Shown one piece after another: positions 22,136-33,995 of a stretch of 64,000 bases of DNA. A model generated the notes under the pieces. The model ran no database searches. It saw nothing but the letters and a program-made list of their open reading frames with translations, and was not told the origin of the DNA. The DNA is taken from the NCBI GenBank assembly GCA_004519485.1, contig CP038127.1:372001-436000 (forward strand), in the 5' to 3' direction. The translations under genes were made by a program, and so were the position numbers. The DNA is from Nannochloropsis oceanica (taxonomy: Eukaryota > Sar > Eustigmatophyceae > Eustigmatales > Monodopsidaceae). The stretch's first letter is position 1. Each line of letters opens with the position of its first letter.

Positions 22136-23398
22136 ATGAGGCAGCAGCAGCAGCAAGAGCAGCAACAGCAGCGCCAAGTCCGGGCCCTTGAGGAAGCAAC
22201 TGTGGATGCTGTGAGTAGCGAGCGTCTGGACCAGAGCATCCCTCCCCCTGTCCCTTATCTTTTCCATGTAACCTCCTGCCCACCCCTTCCCTCTTTCCTT
22301 CCTCCCTCCCTTCACAGCTGCTCGCCTTCCTCGACACCGACACACAGCTCCAGCGAGTACTTCATGCCCTTGCCAATCTCACTAAACGTCTTCCTCTCCT
22401 CGCAAAAGCAGCCACAGCCAGTAGCAGCTGCACCATCAACACCACCGGCCCCATCTCTTCCTTCCTCCCTCCCTCCTCCACGGCAATTGCAGCCGGGTGC
22501 ATGCTCCACACGATCACTGAAGCGGAGCGTCTTCTTGCATACCTCCCTCCACTCTCCCGTCAGATGAAAGAAAATGTTCATGGGCTGGAAAAGGCTCTGG
22601 CTGGAACTGGGGGGGAGGGAGGGAAGGCGGGGAAGGCGACGAGGGTGGTGGCAGGGATGCTGGGTAGGGAAGGATGGAGAAAGCATGATTTAATTGAGGA
22701 AGTTGAAGCAATTCTTACGCGGGACCTCAACTTTGAGATGGAGGGGGAGGAGGGGGAGGAGGGGGAGGAGGAGGAGGATGAGGAAGGGAGGGAGGGAGGG
22801 GTGGAAAGAGGGCTCGAAGGCGTACTGGCAGCGTGGGCACTGGCGGGGAGGGAGAGCTCGGTGGATGTGGTTCTCGGTAGGTATCGATAGAAGGGGGAAG
22901 AAGGGCGAGGAAGAGGTGTGTGTGTGCGACTCGCCATCTCTACGTAACCTTTCCATCATTCTTCCACTCTCTCATTGTCTCGTACTTCCACCCATGTTGT
23001 ACGTTGAAATTCTCGAATGTATTTGATTCCATGACGATGCGGACCACGAGGAAATATTTTTTTGATTTGTACTTTCCAGCCAGTTGCACACTATCTACAC
23101 TAGCAGGAGTATCTCCCTTATATATACATACATAAGCTCGCTCTAGTCGCTGACTTACAAACACACATACACATACACCTGCACTTACATATCCACAGTG
23201 AAAGACCTGCTGGCGTCGTGTTTTGGGGGTAGTGGAGGAGGAAGGGGAGGAGGGGAGGGAGGGAGAGGAGAAAGGAGCGACGGCCGCGGTGGTGGGGCAG
23301 GAGGAGGAGGGGGAGGGGGGGGAGGAGACTTAGGTAGGAAACACCAACAGCTGCAACAGGCTTTGTCTGCGCTGCTTGAGGAAGCAGGGGGAGGTTAG
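22136..23398 (+). CDS. Unrecognised protein with Gln-rich coil and acidic/Gly-rich linkers
   Basis: Three exons fit together in phase: 22136-22210, 22318-22876 and 23199-23398, giving about 277 residues. The N-terminus starts MRQQQQQEQQQQRQVR and runs into a helical stretch (LLAFLDTDTQLQRVLHALAN) that could be a coiled coil. The middle contains LLAYLPPLSRQMKENVHGLE, then an acidic GEEGEE run. The third exon has a poly-Gly linker and ends with a short amphipathic helix (HQQLQQALSALLEEAGGG). I do not recognise a family; the size and helices would fit a small coiled-coil scaffold. The start is uncertain: the frame upstream of 22136 is closed by a stop about 57 bases earlier, but an upstream exon is possible. 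Confidence 0.55.
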
Positions 23399-24039
23399 AA
23401 GGAGGAGGAGCAATGCAATCCAGATAGATGAATGTACAATAATGCAAATAAAATATTACCCTTCAAAAATTCAATTTCAAATCAAACGTTGGAGCCCGTT
23501 ACCGTATATTCCAAGTAGTAAGTGGTAGCCAAGCCCAAGGGAAAAGCAGAAATCGCGCGTGGAACAAGTAAATTTACCGTGAAGAATATCAGACCAAACA
23601 TAAAAACAAAAATAAACTCAAAATCTAAAACTCCCAATGCGCACTTGCATACATAGTCATGATAAATAATCACAGCAATCATGGCCTCGTTTTCCTTTGA
23701 CTTTCCCTGGGGCTCCCTCTTCCTCCTCTAAATTAATCTTGTTGCCCAACCCCCTTCGACCATATCCTTCTAGACCCACACCCTTGCTCTCTCCCTCCCT
23801 CCCTCCCTTCCTCCCTCCCACAGACCGCCGCTACTCCCGTCCGACAACGACACGCGAGGAGGCACAATCACACACACGCACGACCCTTAGAGGGAGAGGA
23901 GAAGAAGAAGGAGGAAAAGGAGGAGGAGGAGAAGGAGGAGGAGAAGAAGAAGGAGAAGGAGCAGAAGAAGAAGAAGAAGAAGGGAGAGGAGGAGGAAGAG
24001 GAGGAGGAAGAGGAGGACGACAAACACGCTCAAGGGTTC
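23399..24039. other. Spacer with GAA/GGA purine-rich tract
   Basis: This is 3' flanking sequence of two convergent genes. Positions 23893-24018 hold an interrupted GAAGAGGAG tract on the plus strand. ORFs across it are low-complexity Glu/Arg or Ser/Leu products and are not credible genes. Confidence 0.5.
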
Positions 24040-25938
24040 TTAGCCATACAGACCTCCAGCTCCTCCCCCCAGCCCGCTTTGAAATGACGGCTGAAGCAGC
24101 GATGCGTGTGGGTGGGGAGCGTTGCCCCTCGCTGCATCCAACAGGCCAACGCCGGGGTAGGCCGTGGTGGAGGGAGGGAGGGAGGAAGGGAGGGAGGAAG
24201 GGAGCTTGGGCCGGGGGGGTTGGCGTTGGGAGGGAGGGAGGGAGGCCAGCTTCTCGTAGAGGATGCGTTGTGCCTAGGGAGGGAGGGAGGGAGGGAGGGA
24301 GATAGTAGAGTACTTTTTTCGAAGGCGAGTCCTGAGGAGTCACAAGACAATTGAGGGAGGGAGGGAGGGAGGGAGGGAGGGAAGGCGTACATCACTACTT
24401 ACCTTGAATACGTTTCGGATGGAACCCGTGACGAGGATGGGCCGCCAGTCGACGAGCGCGTCGTGCGAGGCTTCACCCGAGAGGAATTTGATGGACGCCC
24501 CGCTCTTGGCGTTGATTTCCTTCACACCCGCGCCGCCTTTGCCTGGTGGAGGGAGGGAGGAGGGAGGGAGGGAGGGAGGGAGGGAGGGAGGGAGGGAGGG
24601 AGGGAGGGAGGGAGGGAGGGAGGGAGGGAGAGAGGGAGGGAGGGGTAAGGCTCCATGGCACGGGATATTTAGATCGTTGACTTTGACCTGGTCCCCGGAT
24701 GAGGAGGAAGGAAGGAAAGAAGGGAGGGAGGGAGGGAAGAAGAGAGGGAGGGAGGGAGGAAGAGAGGGAAGAAGAGAGGGATGAAGGGAAGAAGAGAGGA
24801 AAGGAGGGAAGAAGAGAAGGAAGAGAGGAAAGAAGAGAGGAAGTGCATCCGTACCGATCAGCGCCGAGATCGCGGCGGCAGGCACGGCTAATTTAATCGA
24901 AGATTCACGACCGTCGGGGTCTAAGGAAAAATCCTTAGGCGGGTGGGTCTTGCGCCACTCCGCCATTTTGTCTACGAAGGGAGGGAGGGAGGGAGGGAGG
25001 GAGGGGGGCGGGGAGGGANNNNNNNNNNNNNNNNNNNNNNNNNNNNNNNNNNNNNNNNNNNNNNNNNNNNNNNNNNNNNNNNNNNNNNNNNNNNNNNNNN
25101 NNNNNNNNNNNNNNNNNNAGGTGGATACGCACACGCCCTTTTCCTTCCTCCCTCCCTCCCTCCCTCCTCGGGACGCACCTATGTCGTGCATGCTGCTATT
25201 GTGATCAAACTTTTGGGAGATCTGAAGAAGGGAGGGAAGGACGGACGAAATGGTGGATTGCGTCAGCAGATGTGATAGATGGATGCGTGTAACGGCCGAA
25301 AGATATTCGCCTTTGCACTCTTCTTCTTCTTCCTCCTCCTCCTGCTCCCCTCCCTCCCTCCCCGGCCCTACCGGTCCCACCAGGCGAAACTCCCTTCCCA
25401 AAGCTCATTTACCGCCCTCTCTTCCTCCCTCCCTCCCTCCCTCCCTCCCTCCCTCCCTCCCTCCTACCTCCCTACCTGATTTATTAGATCCCGTGTCTCC
25501 TGCGGCATCGAGTCATCGTGCTGCAGCTGGTTCATTGCCTTAAATATGTCCGACTCATTCATCTGCAGGGCGTCGTCATCCTCGTCCCTGGAAGGTGGCA
25601 AAGACAATGGAGGGAGGCAAGGAGGAAAAAGAGGACGAAAGGGTGAGAACGTGTGTGTAGATACATGTGTGTGTGGGTTTGTATGCGTGTGTGGCGGCAT
25701 AATGAGAGGTCTGCTTATTCACTCCCTTCCATCACTCCCTCCCTCTTTCCCTCGCTCCCCTCTCATCGCTCCCCTCTCCTCCCCTCCCTCCCTCCCTCCC
25801 TCCCTCGCCCCCTCCCTCTGTCCCATCTCCTCTCCTCCCCTTTCCTCCCTCCCTCCCTCCTTCCCTCCTCATTACGCACCCATCGCGGTCAGTGTTGCTG
25901 GTCGGGACGTAGGCTTTCCGCAAAAAGTTCATCGCCAT
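24040..25938 (-). CDS. Single KH-domain RNA-binding protein
   Basis: Exons: 25938-25880, 25587-25476, 25221-25179, 24971-24855, 24542-24403, 24273-24040, giving about 234 residues with consistent phases. One type-I KH domain lies at about residues 95-160: IKLAVPAAAISALIGKGGAG, then VKEINAKSGASIKF. It has the nucleic-acid-gripping G-K-G-G loop. That loop is assembled across an intron between 24542 and 24855. The N-terminal part is acidic and polar (DEDDDALQMNESDIF). The C-terminal part is Pro/Ser-rich and ends GLGGGAGGLYG; part of it is encoded by CCCT repeats within the exon. The intron between 24971 and 25179 contains the 100-base assembly gap, so coding sequence is probably intact. Likely an RNA-binding regulator; the target is unknown. 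Confidence 0.8.
24549..24642. repeat. Long (GGGA)n tract in intron of KH gene
   Basis: About 90 bases of nearly perfect GGGA on the plus strand (CCCT on the sense strand), directly next to the 3' splice site of the exon ending at 24542. One of the longest tracts in the window. Confidence 0.95.
25019..25118. other. Assembly gap (100 N)
   Basis: Exactly 100 N characters, a conventional gap of unknown size. It sits within a GGGA-rich intron, so assembly collapse of the repeat is the likely cause. Confidence 0.99.
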
Positions 25939-27903
25939 CGTCCCTCTCGTCCCCTTCCCGTGTTATCGAGGCACAAGAAAAGGGGTGAGGGTAAAGGAAG
26001 GAGGGAGGACGAGGGGGAAAAGGAGAAGAGGAAAACTGTAGAGCGATTGAGGTGCCTTGGCTGTCTAGCTGGAAAGCGGGGCGGGGACGGGGCTCGTCGC
26101 TTTGCTTTCCTTTCTTGAGGTCCTACTCACACGTGACCCTCTCCAGGTGGAAAAAAGCTGTCTGTGGTTGGGGGAATGAAAGGAAGAGAATCAGAAGGAC
26201 GGGAAATTTTATTCGGTGTGTGTATGTGCGTGGGATACATGGGTTTTTCTAGCCTTCGGGAGGGCGTATGAACAAGGACGACAAGTGAACCGGCCCGCTC
26301 GGCAATGGTGCTCCGAATCCTTCATGTCCTCAGGTGGCTGAACATTGCTCATGTCAGGGGGGACTGGTAGTATCGAGGTGTTGGAAGGTAAAGAAGGGCA
26401 GAGGTCGAGGCGAGTAAACGCTAGGTGGCCTGAGGGACCATGTGACCACCAAAGCAAAGTTAGGTGTGGGCACGGCCGTCATTCTCTGTCACCGTTCTTG
26501 CTCCCAAATAAAGGCCTCATGTCTTGCGCACACGGAATGCAGAAAGGAATGTATGCCTGGACGACAGATGCTTGACGTGAAAGAATTGGAGAGGGATGGG
26601 GGATGGCGAGGAACACCCAATGCCGGCACGCCCCATTGCTTTGCCTCCAAAAGTTTGACCGACTCCGCGACAAGGGTCGTGTACAGATTGGTTAGAATGG
26701 CGTACACGACAACGACGACGCTCAAGGGAGAAGAGGAGAGATTCTCTGTGGGCGAATGGCGAGGGACTTGGGGAAAGGAAGGAGGGAGGAAGGCAAGCGA
26801 TTTGCATGGTGTGGCGTATGTAAAGCTTCGCACGAGTCCCCCAACGGCTGACGTCCTGCCGTTTGGTGCGACAAGAAATTGAAGGACAAGTGGACAGAAA
26901 TACGGATATTGCTCACAATGCATGCAATCGAGAATGAAGGGAGATATATATGGTTGGCGTGACGCTGTGGGTATTTTAGTAGTGTGTGTACAATTTGTCC
27001 TCGTTGTGGACTAAACATGGCAAGACCTGACCATCGGTACCCGCTCTTTGCGCGAAAAATCAAACCAAAAACATTTTTTTGGGGAGCGGAGGGCCAGACA
27101 AAGCTAGTTTCTGATATCTCATGATATCTGTATGCTACGCTCTACTAGAGGGAGGCAGGGGGTCGAATGAGCCTCTGGGGGCGCCCTGGCCAATGGGACT
27201 TGGATGTGTGCCGATTCTTGTGCGGGGCGCTTCACTAACTTGATTCTACTTGGCTTCGTGTCATGCAATTCATACCTCATATTCTGATTACGGGTGTGAA
27301 GTGTGCCTTAATAATGTGTATTCTAGTATAAAGAGTCACGCAAGATAAACTTCCTGCGAGAATGAGCTCGATCCTGCATGACCTCTAAATGCCAGTCTTT
27401 AACACTATCATCTTCTTTTGTATTTTCTTTCTTTTCCTCTTCCCCTCCCTGTTCTTCTTTCTCTTCCTCTCCCTAATTTTCTTTCTCTTCTTCTTCCCCT
27501 TCTTCCTCTTTCTCTACTTCTACATCACAGCCATCTACACCACACTCCTCAGCCATCCCCTTCTCACATGCCTTTGCTCTCTATGACACAAATAGAGCAT
27601 GGCTCAATCCCGTGGGCCCACAATGCTGTCGATAGGCCTGATTTGAGAAGATCTCTTGTCGTTGAGGAGCATATATGACCCTGAAAAACAATGGACATTT
27701 AGAACAAACACCTTCACCAACCGGCCCACCCGTATGCTCTAAGACACCTTCCCTCCTTCTTCCCTTCCCCCGCATTTCCAAGACCGTGGACTCGTCTTTG
27801 TCCCTCCCTTCTGGTGTTCGCACACCTTTTGTTTTTAAATCTTTTTTTAACTTGATTAAACCCACCCCTCCTTCCCCCTCTTCATATCTTGTTTATTTCT
27901 TCA
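25939..27903. other. Long spacer, no supported gene
   Basis: About 2 kb between two minus-strand genes. A minus ORF at 26489-26923 (144 residues, ATG start) and an overlapping plus ORF without ATG are present, but neither has a recognisable family, and both overlap antisense. 26940-27400 is ordinary AT-richer DNA; 27410-27560 is a TTC/CTT-rich pyrimidine stretch. Confidence 0.45.
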
Positions 27904-30480
27904 CTACTTCTTGCTCAGAATGTCCCATGCCACCTGCCCGATGGCCGCGTCCTAGAGGGGGGGAAAGAGGAAGAGAGGGAGGGAAGGAGGGAGGGAGGGC
28001 CGCGTTCAATAGGAAATATAGTTAATCCAAAGATTGGATGTCTTGTGTTTGAGTGACTATTTTCCCCTCCCTCCCTCCATACCCCCTCCCCTCCCTCCAG
28101 CCCTCCCTCCCTACCTGTGCGCCCGTGCCCGTCAAATCGACGAGGATGAGTTCATCGCCTTCCCTACCCTTTTTTTTCCCGCTCACAACCTCCCCGATCT
28201 CCGCGTGGACGTCACTCTCTTTCACAAGCCCGCTGGCAATGCCTGGAGGAGGGATGGAGGGAGGGAGGGAGGGGACAGTGTAGGAGTTCTCCTGTAGAGA
28301 TTGGTATCACCCTCCCTCACTCCCTCCCTCCCTCCCTGCCTCCTTCCCTACCTCCCTCTCTTCCTTCCATCCTTCCTTCCCTCCCTTTCTTCCATCCTTC
28401 CTTCCCTCCCTTCCTTCCTTCCTCCCTCCCTCCATCCCTACCTGTGCGGAGCTCGCCCAAGCGGGAGCACTGACGGACCAGATCGCAAATAAATTTGCTC
28501 TTGGCCTGGACCTGAGGGAAGGGGAGGGAGGGAGGGAGGGAGGGAGGGAGGGAGGGAGGGAGGGAGTTCATTGAATTGTCAGGGAATGCTGGTCTTTCTA
28601 AGAGGTGGGAGGACGGGAGGGAGGGAGAGAGGAAGGGAGGAAGGGAGGACGTACCTCGGGAGGGATCTCGTTTTTGGTGGGCTGGTCGCTGCCAGAGGCG
28701 ATAATGGTGGCGTGAGGCTTGAGCCATGAGAGCTCGAGCACTGGCTTGCTACCCGGAGTTTGCGTGAAGAGAACGTCGGACGCACGAACGGCCTCCTCGG
28801 CCGTAGCGCAGACCTGTGATGGGGAGGGAAGGAAGGGAGGGAGGGAAGGAAGGGAGGGGGAATCGGTGAGTGGGGACGAATCGTCACACGCGCAGACATA
28901 TGGGGGGGAGGAAAAAATGCATGCCGTGGCGCAGACCTGTGGTGGTGTCGAGACCACAGGCCGGGAAGGGAGAGGAGGGAGAGAGGGGAGGGAGGGGGGG
29001 GAAAGAGGGTGTACCTTGACGGGGTAGCCGAGCTCGGCTTCGATTTCCTTAGCAAAGGAGGCGGACATGGCAGGGTCCAGGCCATATGCATATCCTTGCT
29101 TAAATTTGTGGGCCACGGCGGCGCCCTGGAGGAAGAGAGAGAGGGAGGGAGGGAGGGAAGGACGGGTGCTTTTTGTGTCAGTAAGATGGCAACATCGGGA
29201 AAGGGGGAGGGAGGGGGAGAGGGAGGGGAGGGAGGGAGGGAGGGAGAGAGGCTTTACCTGTGCCATTACTTTGGCAATGGCTCCAGTGCCCACGAAGCCA
29301 ACGGAAGTGTGCTTCGGCGAGGATCCGAAATATTTAACGGCAATGCCACCAGCGGCACCGGTGCGGAGGTCCGTCATGAAACGGTTTTCTTGGAAAACGC
29401 CTAAGGGAAGGGTGGAGGGAGGGGGGGAGGAAGGAAGGGAGGGAGGGAGGATCAAAAAGGCAGGCACGAGAATATGTACACGATGACAAGGACGTGAAGA
29501 TAGGGAGGGAGGGAGGGAGGGAGGGAGGGAGGGAAGGACTTGCCTTACGGAGAATGAGCGAGAAAGGGAGGGAGGGAGGGAGGGAGGGATTGCTTACCGA
29601 CGGGCGCGCCATTGGTGGCGTCACAGACGACAAAGATACCCGCTCCGGGAGGAAGGCCTTTGGCCATGTTCTTGTAGAAGGAGACCGTGGCCAGCTTCAC
29701 TGTAAACGTTGTTTTGCCCTCAATGTACCCTCCCTGGAAGGAGGGAGGGGGGAGGGGGGGGAAGGGATAAGGGCGGGAGGGAGGCCGGGGGGGAGAGGGA
29801 CGGAGGCAGACGGGGGGAGAGAGGGACAGAGGGTTCTTTACACCTTCGAGGCTTACCTTAATGTGGCAGTCGCCCGGTCCCGCTGTGGGTGTCTCATGGA
29901 TGCCAATGTGCATTGGCTGGAGAGGGAGGGAGGGAAGTAAGGGGGAAGTGTATGTGTGACATACCGAGTTTCTATTGTCAAAGACAACGCCAGAACTCTT
30001 TCTCTCTCCCTACTTCCCAACCGTGCTTATTTTTCTTATGTCCTACCTGCGGCACGTCCACCTTCCCATCAGCCAGCATAGCAAACGCCTCTTCCACGGC
30101 CTTGAAGGCCTGGCCCACATTCAAAGTCTGGGAGTTGAGGGCGGGATGGAGGGAGGTAGGGGGAAATGTGAGTACATAAGTGAAGAAATTTCAGTAGGCG
30201 AAGGAAGAGGATCACGGCATACACAGATAAATTACATGTATGTGTATTGATCTGTTCAATGCGGATGCCTTGCTTTACCCGACTGTCTCCTCTTTTCGTC
30301 CTTCCCTTTCCCCTTCCCTTCCTCCTCGGAACCTACCTTCTTGACCGTGGCGTAGTCGAAAAACTTGGGCGTAGGCATGGTGGCCATAGCGCGCACAGCC
30401 GTGCTGCTAGTAGTGGCAGCCAAAGGAGACAAGCGGGTGCGAGGCTGGAGGAGGGCGAGGCGGCGGACGGCGGCGCTCAT
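27904..30480 (-). CDS. Ornithine cyclodeaminase / mu-crystallin family protein
   Basis: Ten exons: 30480-30337, 30127-30047, 29916-29857, 29733-29598, 29400-29258, 29125-29015, 28813-28655, 28511-28442, 28242-28115, 27951-27904, in phase throughout, about 359 residues. The fold is visible in order: substrate-side segment ATVSFYKNMAKGLPPGAG, the RTGAAGGIAVKYF signature with RTGAA, and the dinucleotide-binding VGFVGTGAIAKVMAQ. TPGSKPVL and the Asp-containing LVDLTGTGAQDAAIG follow near the C-terminus. Members are ornithine cyclodeaminases, ketimine reductases, or alanine/lysine-derived imine enzymes, so the substrate cannot be chosen from sequence by eye. The N-terminal 35 residues are Arg/Ser/Ala-rich and could be a mitochondrial presequence. 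They lack a signal peptide, so plastid import by the complex route is unlikely. Confidence 0.9.
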
Positions 30481-31352
30481 AGTGTTGACAAAGTTGGAGA
30501 GGGAGAAATAGTATTTGTGTGCAGCGCGCGTGCACTGTTCGAGCCTGTTTCAGGGGCACCACATGGGGAAAATAGGCCATCAGCAACGATGAAGAAAATG
30601 ACGGTGTCAAAGCAAGTAATCTTAGCGTCTTGGTGTGCCTTTGGTGTATGTAGACGTCCTTTTGTGGCACTGCAAGCAAGGGCACCGCATGCAAAGACAC
30701 AGCCAACTTTCTTGTCTAGTTCGGCGACCGGGCTTGGACATTGACGAGACAGAGCAAGACGACCGCACGCTTGCCGAACGATAAGGTGCGCCCCAGCATT
30801 ACCGAGCCGTAGACATCGTTCACAGTGGTAACGGTCCATGTGTCTTTACCTCTGTCCTTGCTTTGGTAATTCAGTGCCAAGGCAGTCTTGCCTTCTTCCT
30901 TTGATCCATTTTTATGAGATCCGGCGAAGCTTCAACGTTACGATCTCCCCCCGTCTTGCCGTCAGGAACTCTATGCAATACGAAATCAAGTTTCTCTTTC
31001 ATACCCACACACAGCACAGATAGCAGCCGTGCGCTCCCTTTTCTTATAACACCCGAGGTACAGTCTTTCTTACTCTGTTTTAAGATCCCTACAGCTGCTC
31101 AATTGCACATTTGTACCTTCGGAAGTCTGCCAGCAGCTTGCTCACCTCCCCACCCTTCCCATCCCTCTCTGGACGCAGACGTTGTGAAAGACGGTGAATG
31201 GACGTAATGATAAATTTGGCGAGCAATATAACAGTAAAATATGAACACTTTACAATTCAATTTATTTCTGACTGTTGGATGTTTTGCTTTACTTTTGTCT
31301 GCCTGAAGTTCCACCTGTCCTCTTACCCCAGCCCTCCCTCCTTTTCCTCTCA
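30481..31352. other. Spacer, no gene seen
   Basis: 5' flank of the cyclodeaminase gene and 3' flank of the Ufd1-like gene. It is repeat-poor with only short ORFs, and contains no recognised RNA gene or domain. Confidence 0.5.
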
Positions 31353-33995
31353 TCACTCTTCCTCCTCCGGCCCTTCCTCTTCCTCCCTCGCTTTCTGGGC
31401 TGCTGTCGCCGCTGCTTGCTTTCGCTTTCGTTTCTCTTCCTCTTCCTTGGAGGGTCGAATGTCGGTCCGGATGTCACTATCCTGGACCTAAATGAAAGAA
31501 AAGAGGGAAGGAGGGAGGAAAGGAGGGTGGGAAGAGCGGAAGGATGATTTGGATGGATGAAAGAAGGGAGGCGTGGATGAAAGAGAGGAATATGTGAAGG
31601 GGGGGACGGAGGGAGAGAAGGAGATCTCGGGGGTCCTTCCTAGAAAATCGGAAAAGGAAAAAGATGCATGCCGGAAGGGAGGGAAGAAGGGAGGGAAGGA
31701 GGGAGAGAAAGAGGTCGACCTATACCTTGATAGCGGGCACTTTGACGTCCTTGGGCCCGAGAGTCTCCACCACGTCGAGTGCATACTCCTTGCCGTTGTG
31801 CTTGAAGCGGATGGTGGTCTGGAGGGAGGGAGGGAGGGAGGGAGGGAGGGAGGGGGGTCGATGAAAGAGACTTGTTCCTCGCCCGAAAGATCGATCGAAT
31901 TGTGTGGAAGCAAGGAAGAGAGGGAGGGAAGGAGAGAAGGGGGAGCAAAGGAAGCACGGGAGGGAGCAAGGGGTAGAAGGAGGGAGGGAGGGAGGGAGGG
32001 AGGAAGGGAGGGAGGGAGGACTTACGCCTTGCGTCACACAGGAGTAGTACTTGAGCTCTTGTTCGAGGACGGCATGCACGTTGGATAGTTTGTTGAAGGC
32101 GGCTTGATGGGGCTGGAGGGAGACCAGGCCGCCCTCTGGGAGGAGGGAGGGAGGGAGGGAGTGAGGGAAGGCAGGCGGTGAGCGGTGGGAATTGAGTGAG
32201 ATCCAAAAGCCGACAGAGGGAGAAAGGAGGGAGGGAGGGAGGGAGGGAGGGAGGGAGGGAGGGAGGGAGGGAGGGAGGGAGGGAGGGAGGGAGGGCCAGG
32301 ACCGTGCATACCAGGAAGGCGGACGAAGCGCATGGACACCACGTCACGAGGCCTTAGGCGCAGGGCTTTCATCATCCAATCGGGAATAAAGATATAATGC
32401 TCCGGTGCCCTAAAGTCAAAATTACTGCAATGGAGGCAGGGGATGGAACGCTCTCTTCTCCATGCACGCAGGGCTGCTGCTTGTCGGGGACTCGGGGCGC
32501 TGGTGTACCTGAGAGGGAGGGAGGGAGCGAGGAAGCGGGGGAGGGAACGAGGGAGGGAGGGAGCGAGGGTTAGATGTCTGACCATCATCCAGTCGAGTGG
32601 GGAATTCTCGTCCGCTGGTGGCTCGAATTAAAGGCGGGAAACGACACGATCATCCTCCCTCCCTCCATCCATCCCTCTCTCCCTCACCTGTCATCCAAGG
32701 GGGTGATTTCGAAGTGCCAGGGCGGCTCGAGCTTGCGGCCTAAAACCTCATAGATGAAGGATTTGGGCAGCATGATCTTGGGAGGAAGGAAGGAAGGGAG
32801 GGAGGGAGGGAGGGAGGGAGGGAGGGAGGGAGAAAGGAAGGGAAGGAATGGGTGGTAATCGAAGGGATTTGGCGAGACGGAGACGATGGGGAGGATTGCA
32901 AGCGCCGATGAAGGGAAGGGAGGGGGGGGAGGGAGGGAGGGAGGGAGGGGGGGAGGGAGGGGGGGAGGGGGGGAGGGAGGGAGGGAGGGAGGGAGGGCGT
33001 ACCTTATCCGAGTACTGCAGCTTATCGTGGAGGATGGAGCCGAGGGGAGGATCGAACAGCTCAGTCATAGGCATGACGATGAAATGGCCTGCACAAAGGG
33101 GAGGGTGATGGAGGAAGGGAGGGAGGGAAAGAGAGGAGGTCAGAAGGAGCGCGATAGATGTGATGGCTGTCGCATGCTGCCTTCCCTCCCTTCCTCCCTC
33201 TCTTCCTTTATCCTTCCCTCGCCTGTTCTCTGTTGCATTTCGTTCTTTCCTCCCAAACTTACTCACACCATTCACCCACATAAACCCAACATCCCTCCCT
33301 CCCTCCCTCCCTCCCTCACCTGGCTTTTCTCCAAAGACCCCTCCTCCCTCCAACTTGAGCAATCCATTGTGGTCTTCCACAGCCATCTCCACTTGTGCGC
33401 GTCGAATCGCTTCTTCGTGTGGGGAGAGGGAGGAAGAGGAGGTGGTGGGGGAGGAGGACGAGGAGGGGAAGGAGAGGAACGGAGTCTCCTCCTCCGTCTC
33501 CTCTTGCTCTTCATCGGCCGCTGCTTTGGCGACGGCTTCTGTTTCTTCTTCTGCGTCTTTTCTGTAGAAAGTATGAAGAGGGAGGATGATGGGATTAAAG
33601 GGTCCTTGCCCTTCTCTCTCCATGCTCACAGACACCCCTCCCTTCATCCCCTCCCTCCTTCCCTCCCTCCTTCCCTTCCTATCTCACCTTTTGCCTTTCG
33701 CCCCACCTCGGACGTGCCGCCACCACCATCCATTCGCTCTTCTACTTTTTGTTGTCCCTGCTGCTGGTGCGGCTGCTGCTGCTGCTATATTTGTCGTGGG
33801 GGCATTGAGGAGATTGTTGATGCTGCTGCTGCTTCGGGAGAGGGAGGAGGCTAGGGTGGACGGAGGAAGGAAAACGACAAGGAGAAAAAGGGCGGAGGAC
33901 AGGTACAAAATGCAAGAGCATCTCCTCCTTTTTCTCCTGCTGCTATGGCTGCTATCGGATGGTTGCCGCATTTTGGCCTGTGGATGTGTTCGCAT
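31353..33995 (-). CDS. Ufd1-like protein with N-terminal targeting leader (candidate SELMA sUfd1)
   Basis: Ufd1 is the Cdc48 cofactor of ER-associated degradation. Red-plastid algae carry a second, symbiont-derived copy in the SELMA translocon of the second outermost plastid membrane. Exons: 33995-33688, 33561-33320, 33088-33003, 32776-32688, 32508-32312, 32135-32026, 31818-31726, 31487-31353; phases agree. Ufd1 features are HFIVMPMTELFD, IMLPKSFIYEVLG, YIFIPDWMMKALRLRPRDVV, VSLQPHQAAF and YYSCVTQGTTIRF. Cytosolic Ufd1 has no leader. Here residues 25-50 (CSCILYLSSALFLLVVFLPP, then STLASS) form a signal peptide, followed by a Ser/Ala-rich, basic transit-like stretch. The residue after the predicted cut is Ser, not Phe, which in such algae marks retention in the periplastidal compartment rather than stromal import. 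A second ATG at 33971 gives an equally good signal peptide. Family secure; SELMA role inferred. Confidence 0.83.
32226..32295. repeat. (GGGA)n tract in intron of Ufd1-like gene
   Basis: Around 70 bases of near-perfect GGGA on the plus strand, CCCT on the sense strand, in the intron between exons ending at 32312 and starting at 32135. Confidence 0.95.

Noticed and set aside
24660-24690. SSGDQVKVNDLNIP as part of the KH protein
   Set aside because: Including it breaks the GKGG loop; splicing 24855 to 24542 restores a continuous KH domain.
26442-26923. Overlapping ORFs on both strands of about 145 residues
   Set aside because: The plus one has no ATG, neither has a recognisable domain, and they overlap antisense.
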